A program made the position numbers and the translations under genes. From Nectonema munidae (taxonomy: Eukaryota > Nematomorpha > Nectonematoida > Nectonematidae), in the NCBI GenBank assembly GCA_030549495.1, contig JAUIRK010000898.1:1240001-1304000 (forward strand): DNA of 64,000 bases, given 5' to 3'. Of the stretch, positions 58,173 to 64,000 are shown one piece after another. How positions within the stretch are numbered: position 1 is the first letter of the stretch; every line of letters begins with the position of its first letter. The notes under the pieces are model-generated. The model made no database searches. It was not told the DNA's origin and worked only from the letters and a program-made list of their open reading frames with translations.

Positions 58173-60479
58173 TATTTAAATCATATTCTCACAAAGGAAG
58201 CAGGTTAATTTGGCATCGCGACAATTTTGCTTCAAGACAATTCGGCATCTAAATATATTGATATAAATATTGCCTTAGGGTCGAATTGTCCATAAACCCT
58301 GCGACCTTGCACTTGATGGCTGATAAAAATCTTTCAAGATAAAAGTACATATCCAAAATCGGGAATATTTCAGGTTCTGTCTTTTTTGATAGCTAAAGTT
58401 TTAATGTATAAACGAAAATGAAGAGTTAAAAATAAAATTTAAAAATGTGGAATCAATTAAAAAACACACAACTTGTGAAGCTAAATTTTCTGAAAACAAA
58501 GTTTTAAAGTCTCAATATTTATTTAATATAAGGACAAAAAATCTGTTTATCATGTTAAGAAAAACGTGATTGATAAAAAATCATCACTAGTCCTATTGTT
58601 TTCCGACTTATGAAACACACATATCAAATTAGATATAAGACAACTTCAACATTAAGCTTCATTTCATCTCATTCTCATTCGGAAACAAAATTTTCTTTTC
58701 AGCAGATTTATTAAAAGTATTAAAGTTATGCAATGGGATAATGAGAGTTTTAAAAGAGGAAGTGTACATTACAACACCATTGCTCTCCATATTTTACAGA
58801 ACAGCGTACATTATTACAATGTAAGATAGTTTTTTGTTCAAGAAATAGTGGAATCTTATATTTTTTACATTAATTAACAGAATGACAGAGCATATAATTG
58901 TCTTTATTATTTAGTTTAGATATTTTATAATCCTTCATAAACGTTGGTTTACAGTGGACCTAAGCTTACTCCAAAAATAGTCGTAAGATTGATTATTTCT
59001 TATTCTTATAAACTTCAGTTTGGTAAATACAAGTTTTCTCTTTCAATATTTAACCTAGTAACAGGACAATTTTGTACCTACTATTATTTATATTATTTCG
59101 TAAAACTAAAAATAATATTTCTTTTCTAAGGCATTGAGTTTTTAAGACTAAATCTCAATTTGAGAGAAAAGCATAATATTTAGTTTAGATATTATTTTAA
59201 CAATTATTCTTACTCAGCTTGAAGATTTATTGAATTTGAAGGACTTTTTAAAACTTTTCGTAAGAGCCTAGGAATTTCATAAAACTAATTCCAACGTGTT
59301 GTGTGCAGTATAAATCTTAAGCAAGTTCAATCATTCAAGTTAAAAATCTTTAAAATATTATCCTGGGATTTAAAAGTCTTCATCTTATAAAAGTAACTTA
59401 ATTTTGCGGAATGATCAAATTTCCAATGATGTTAAAAAATATTAATTGATAGCCTTGGAATAAGTATTACAAAAATATATCCAAAAAAACAAAAAGGTGC
59501 CATAAGAAAGGAATTTTATATAACATATTGGCTTGAAAGAGAGGAAAAATTTGCCAGTAAACAATTTATTGAGCAAAAAAAGGAAGACTGCTTCGTAAGA
59601 GAATGTAAAGAGCGCATCGCAAACCACCGATATTCGTCATGCAAAGCTTCTTTATGTTCCAATAAGTTTTCCACTGTGTCAATGACTACAAATAAAGATA
59701 CAAAGTATACATCTAAGAAATGAATCACCTATGATGTAAGTAAATTGAATCATCAAAGAACATAGGCAAACAACATGATTTCTAAAATGGGTAAGTTTTA
59801 AATATTTTTTGACTATAAATTCATTCAGAGAGACAAAATAAATAATCAAAATTTTATAAACACTTACTAATTAGTAAAATTTGATTAAAACTTCCATACA
59901 AGGTTATGCATAACTCACTACGAGTTTTTCATACCTTATTTAGCATTCTAAAGTGATCATAAAAACTTTTTGAAAATAGTTTATTGAACCACTGACCGTC
60001 ATACATTTTAGATATTGAGCATTTGAAATTAATTCCGAGTATGACAAGATTGCAAAATTTGTGTACTGTAACGCCTTCATATCGCAAAAATTAAACTAAA
60101 TACAAATATAATTTTAACTCTCATTGATACAACCTCAAATGACTATTATTCAAACTTCCCGTAAGACAGTAGCACATAGTGCTCTGTTCCATGCTGATAA
60201 GAATTTCCCTCAAGGGTAATAAATGGTTATTATATTGATCACATAATAACCAATGCAAATGTAAGCTGATGAAAAAGGCAACTAATCCATGGCGTAGGTC
60301 AATTCGTTTCAAAACCAACTAGCCCCATTCGCTTTACCAAATACGCCTCCTTTGCATGTCATTATTGAAAATGAGTTAGTATGTTCATGAGGGGTTGAGG
60401 CCCTTCTGGAAGTTATCTTCGCTTCTGGAACTCCCTTAACATATTAAAATGTATACGCTTCCATAAATGTATTAGTATA
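58173..60479. other. Intergenic, no gene seen
   Basis: AT-rich sequence. 58571-58740 is the second copy of the repeat at 56318-56440. At 58210-58300 GGCATCGCGACAATTTTGC and GACAATTCGGCATC form a short internal repeat. Open frames at 58944-59129, 59442-59728 and 60121-60318 are unrecognised and short. Confidence 0.4.
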
Positions 60480-61301
60480 CAGACAAACCTGTGTTAGCGG
60501 CCACCTGCGGATAGTGGCCAAAATAATTTCCCCCGCAAGAAAAAATAGTGCTATATACCTTGTCTATAGCGGTCACCTGTTCAACGCGGCCAGCGCCCAC
60601 TTGTATTGCATCCAAAAACAGTTTTTTGACTCCGTAAAGCGGCCACCGATATTAAAATTTGTCAAAGAATATTTCGTATAATTATATTTTTTGAGCAGAA
60701 TTTGAGGTGTCCACAAAAAGAACCCAATCCGGGGATTGCAAGCAGCAAGACCATGCAGCCGCGTCACGACTCATCGCGTGCTATAGCGCATTTTCAAATC
60801 CCCTAATTAAGTTTGCAATAAATTTAAAAAGTTTCAAAGCTCTGCTAAGAGGAGGTCAGAATTCGATGTTATTCTTTTAGCTTCAAGCTTGGATATTGTG
60901 CGTGTACAATAGTGCTCTGCGTGGGGCGGACGTGGGTTGTCCACCGCAACATTTTTGCGGGGCGGAGGGGGTTTTATTAATATAGTGAGGACAATCTGTG
61001 GGTTGTCCGCATTCACTTTTATGCAAGTTTTTATGAGTTATAATTGCCTTTTTGGAAATAGCTTTTTTTTTATTGCTATGTGTTAAGTATATTGGAAAGA
61101 GATTTGCATTGAGTAAATGGCGTGTGATGAAGTGAAATCGTAATTGAAATAAAAAGATAGAGCAGGTTTGATTAGCGTCATTGATGCGTGTACAAGAGAA
61201 GAAGGAGAAAAATCAAATAATAGAATGTCATATTTTTGAAATATCCATTATAAAATAGTATTCGATAATTCATTTTTTTGTTGTTTTCTTTCGCACATTT
61301 T

Positions 61302-61731
61302 AAATGGCAACGTTAACATCTCAGCAAGTTTCATCTCATTTGAAATCTGGCTTATATAAAATAAAAAGTGTGAATGGATTGAAATCGGAGGTCTGGAAAA
61401 CGTTTGGTATCGTGGTAAATGAAAAAAGACTGGTTTGGATTTAGTCGTTTGTAAAGTATGCTTTCAAGCGTTCGCTTATTGTGGAAGAAAAACAGGTACT
61501 TCTATTCTTGGGAGACACAAGTGCAAAATACATCCTAATCAAACTTTACTGACTGATGCTATGAAGCCAGTTTTCAATAACGCTAAAGTTATTTCAAAAG
61601 CTAAAAACGTAAACATTAAACTATGCGTCCGTTTTTTAGCTAAAAATCTTAGACAATTTGAAACGATCGGTTGTGGTGGATTCATTGACTTGGTTCAAGA
61701 GGTAAACTCTAATGCTTTCTTAAATTTGTAA
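61302..61731 (+). pseudogene. BED-finger hAT transposase N-terminal fragment
   Basis: From ATG 61302 the frame encodes MATLTSQQVSSHLKSGLYKI, then LKSEVWKTFGIVVNEK, the start of a BED domain. After a frame change near 61425 the finger follows: VCKVCFQAFAYCGRKTGTSI and RHKCKIH, with the C-x2-C and H-x4-C pattern. Then CVRFLAKNLRQFETIGCGGF and DLVQE, typical of the region after the BED finger in hAT transposases. GAG at 61702 is followed by GTAAAC, a possible donor, with an acceptor TTATTAG at 61779, so it may once have been spliced to the next segment. The catalytic hAT domain is absent. Frame loss makes it a pseudogene. Confidence 0.75.
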
Positions 61732-61779
61732 AATTATTTTATATGAGAAAACAAAGTATACAAATTATTATTAGCCAGA

Positions 61780-62294
61780 TGGAGCAAGATCCTGCCATGA
61801 CCGCACCAGATCTCATGAAGAAGTCCGACGTCTTGCATGCCATTTACAGGATTAGTAGATCCTAACACTCTCCGGAAATGTTTCAGCAAATGTGGCATCG
61901 GATCTAAGGACTCTAAGATAGAACATGCTGAAGAAAATGCCGATGAGCTCGAAAATGTCTGCAGAGAGCGTCTTCAAGTAGCATTTCAAAAACTTGTTGA
62001 GGTTGATGCCTGTCTGGCCACGACGAACAGTGAGCCAGTTTGACCTTTGAGGACTATCGTCAAAGAATCGTTAGCCAAGATATAGTCAAAGACAGCGACG
62101 ATGAAGTTGAGGAGTCTCACCCACCTACGAAATCATCTATCTGTAATTTTTCAGAGGCCAGCAAATGCATAGGAGATCTTCGCACTTTTGCTATTAGCAA
62201 AGGGTATGGAGATATCTTGCGCAGGTGTGAAAACTTGGAGGATGCCATCCTGAAGGAGCAGAAGACAATGTTGGATTTTTTCAAGAACACGTGA
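61780..62294 (+). pseudogene. Tigger-type transposase C-terminal fragment
   Basis: DVLHAIYRISRS (about 61829-61865) and, in the next frame, LVDPNTLRKCFSKCGIGS (61852-61908) match the C-terminal Tigger block in which 'AI..I..AW..V.P.TI.NCF.KAGI' follows the DDE core. A further frame holds TFEDYRQRIVSQDIVKDSDD, then ICNFSEASKCIGDLRTFAIS and an LxxKKTML-type end at 62294. Frame changes separate the pieces. The DDE core and N-terminus are missing. Confidence 0.65.
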
Positions 62295-62558
62295 AATTCA
62301 AATCAAATTGTAATTAAATTCGAATAAATTGTTATTTGTAATAAATTGTTTAAATAATCAATCTACACAATTTATGATTTTTTTCTAGCTAAGGTTTGCT
62401 ACAATGCATGTAGGACGCATGCGCATACACTTTTAAAAGTTAATACAGTATGTATGGAAATTCATATTGCTGGCCAAACTGCGTATAGCGGTCACCTGTC
62501 TATAGCGGTCGCTTTTTTTGTTTCCCTTGAGTGGTCACTATAGACAGGTTTGAATGTA

Positions 62559-63639
62559 GTTAGTTGCTTTATTTATTTCTGAGGCGAGTGGAAAATGCGA
62601 CTGGACAGTGTTGTCAATCCAGATGAAGCGAGTTGAGTGTAAACCACAACTTATCATACTTCTCTTCAAAAAAGGATAGATAATTAATACATGCAAACAT
62701 TAACACTTTGGAGTATCGGGGTCAACATATGCCCAAGAGATGAATTTGGTCCCAGGATAGGATTAATGAATGATTTTCGTTCTTCATAATGTCAAAATAT
62801 TATCTTTAGAATATAGATTTTCTTTGTATATTTATAATCTGGTTTCCACGTATAACAAATCTGATTAAAATTTTTCTGTTTAGTAGATCATACATACGTG
62901 AACAGTTTATTTCATGAATGAACATTGTTAAATCAAAAAACCACTCATAAATTTTGGATTAAAAAAACCCGTCCCAAATTTATCACAAGTTTTAACTATG
63001 CTATCACTCTCTGCTAAGGTGTGAGTTGCATACAATGAAATTTACAAGTTATGCCTGAGATAAAAAAACATTTATATCACATAAAATATATCATATATAT
63101 AAAAAAAATAGCACGTATATTTTCAACGTAAAGTAGATTTATGGAATCAGTCAAGCTCTGATGTATTTTTTTATATTGAGCGCGAAACCAAAATGGTGCT
63201 GAAGTTTTAACAGTCAAGAAATAGAGCTGTACTGCAATAGCATTCGAAAAGGTTTTACTGCACTGCGCAGACCCCTAGTGCATATATCATGTAATATAAG
63301 GTTCTAAGACAATTCCATTTCAAAAGTTTCTCTACAAGCCCTCACTTTGTATATTTTGTCAATTTTTCTAAATGTTGAAGATACATAGTAAAAACTATAC
63401 AGAGGAACAGAATGAAAATTGTTATATAGGGCTACTTATATTTCGCGATATCTATCGATATAAGTAGTACTTCGAAATAGTTCAAGATTAACTTTCCTGC
63501 TAATGTGCACGTTGGACAACTCATATAAACAAAGACAGCATTGCTGTGGCAAAAGGATTTATTTTATAAAATTGTATTCTAGCATTATTTTTTCGATTAA
63601 TTTAGAAATAATTATACAGAGTAAAAAGAAAATGTTTAC
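62559..63639. other. THUMPD3 intron or downstream region
   Basis: No exon seen. The next THUMPD3 exon, expected to encode an NVGGL-type motif on the minus strand, was looked for and not found here, so it may lie further left or be lost. Confidence 0.4.
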
Positions 63640-63837
63640 TTTACTAATGTTGGTTCTATCTTGAGTAAGTAAAATTGCTCTTCCTGAAGATATTTTGGAT
63701 ACTCTGGACATTTCTTTTAACAAACTAGGATAGAGTAAAAAGTTTTGTCTCTTTGAGCCCATTCTCTTACCAAACGGCATATCAGAGACAAAAACATCCA
63801 CAGAATTAGAGAGCAAAGGCAAACATGTGCAATCCCA
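63640..63837 (-). CDS. THUMPD3: tRNA (guanine-N2)-methyltransferase THUMPD3, internal exon
   Basis: THUMPD3 is a THUMP-domain Rossmann-fold methyltransferase that, with TRMT112, methylates guanosine N2 in tRNAs. This 66-codon exon reads WDCTCLPLLSNSVDVFVSDM, PFGKRMGSKRQNFLLYPSLL, KEMSRVSKISSGRAILLTQD, RTNISK. It matches human SVDIIVTDMPFGKRMGSK, NLYPACLREMSRV, and GRAVLLTQD. The DMPFG block is the N-DPPF-type catalytic motif IV that positions the target guanine. The exon is bounded by an acceptor (tttcattttag at 63838) and a GTAAAC donor; both splices are phase 0. An alternative donor (GTAAAG) five bases earlier would shift the phase and is less likely. Earlier exons lie beyond the right edge of the window; no later exon was found. 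Confidence 0.88.
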
Positions 63838-64000
63838 CTAAAATGAAAATATATATACAACATAAATTCAAATTTGACTTAACACTTATCTTGCAAACAT
63901 GGGCCTACTACAACCGATCAAACTTTAGAATTTGATTTTTGGATCAATCAGTCGTCCCAAATTCCCGAGACTCTTTAATGCCATATTTTATCTTTCTAGT
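63838..64000 (-). other. Presumed THUMPD3 intron
   Basis: Sequence upstream of the THUMPD3 acceptor on the minus strand. No further exon was recognised before the window ends. Confidence 0.45.

Larger units (their letters stand above)
60480..62556 (+). mobile_element. Tigger-bounded element with hybrid coding content
   Basis: The ends CAGACAAACCTGTGTTAGCG and, inverted, CATTCAAACCTGTCTATAGT are each flanked by TA (60478-60479 and 62557-62558). The subterminal phrase TATAGCGGTCACCTG recurs at both ends (60563-60580 and 62484-62510). The 2077-bp interior holds a BED/hAT-like N-terminus (61302-61731) followed by a Tigger-like C-terminus (61780-62294). It lacks a Tigger DNA-binding and DDE core, so it cannot move itself. 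Confidence 0.85.

Overview
The window is eukaryotic and almost certainly metazoan. It is very AT-rich, its spliced genes have short introns (about 50-60 bp, GT-AG) and diverged animal housekeeping proteins, and most of the sequence is transposable-element debris. An arthropod is the likeliest source; a copepod-like genome is only a guess.

Host genes recognised: one exon of a SENP/Ulp1-type SUMO protease (3787-3993, minus); two unrecognised spliced minus-strand genes (8566-9564 and 10454-11050); NAA80, the actin N-acetyltransferase (22535-23334, minus, two exons); METTL16, the U6 snRNA/MAT2A m6A methyltransferase (40551-42044, plus, two exons); CDC23/APC8, an anaphase-promoting-complex TPR subunit (48475-50169, minus, one exon); and an internal exon of THUMPD3, a tRNA guanosine N2-methyltransferase (63640-63837, minus). 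They are unrelated singletons with no operon-like arrangement.

Mobile elements. 0.6-2.9 kb: ruined ZMYM1-like hAT transposase. 5.9-7.4 kb: foldback element. 12.6-16.6 kb: two copies of a tRNA-derived SINE, a hAT MITE with a perfect 8-bp target duplication, and a ruined Tigger transposase. 19.6-21.7 kb: pogo-type and hAT-like MITEs, the second holding a short insertion with a 22-bp target duplication. 23.55-24.49 kb: a G35 plus ~900-bp GA microsatellite. 24.5-25.9 kb: minus-strand LINE remnant. 27.0-32.1 kb: a complete-looking LINE with gag-like ORF1 and EN-RT-RNase H ORF2. 34.0-37.3 kb: a hAT element with exact target duplication inside a possible MULE-like remnant. 37.3-38.8 kb: small MITEs and 150-bp repeats.

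The most unusual structure lies at 32.5-57.3 kb: several copies, in both orientations, of a long TTAA-flanked element without an obvious transposase. The best copy (42153-46183) has CCCTATTAGTGC termini, C-rich hairpins at both ends and two internal arrays of ~150-bp repeats. Diverged inverted copies at 52.2-57.3 kb make the CDC23 interval the loop of a roughly 15-kb imperfect inverted repeat. This copy abuts a piggyBac transposase tail. At 57.4-58.2 kb one Tigger-type MITE is nested in another, and 60480-62556 is a Tigger-bounded element carrying a BED/hAT N-terminus followed by a Tigger C-terminus. No LTR retroelement, endogenous virus or CRISPR array was seen.
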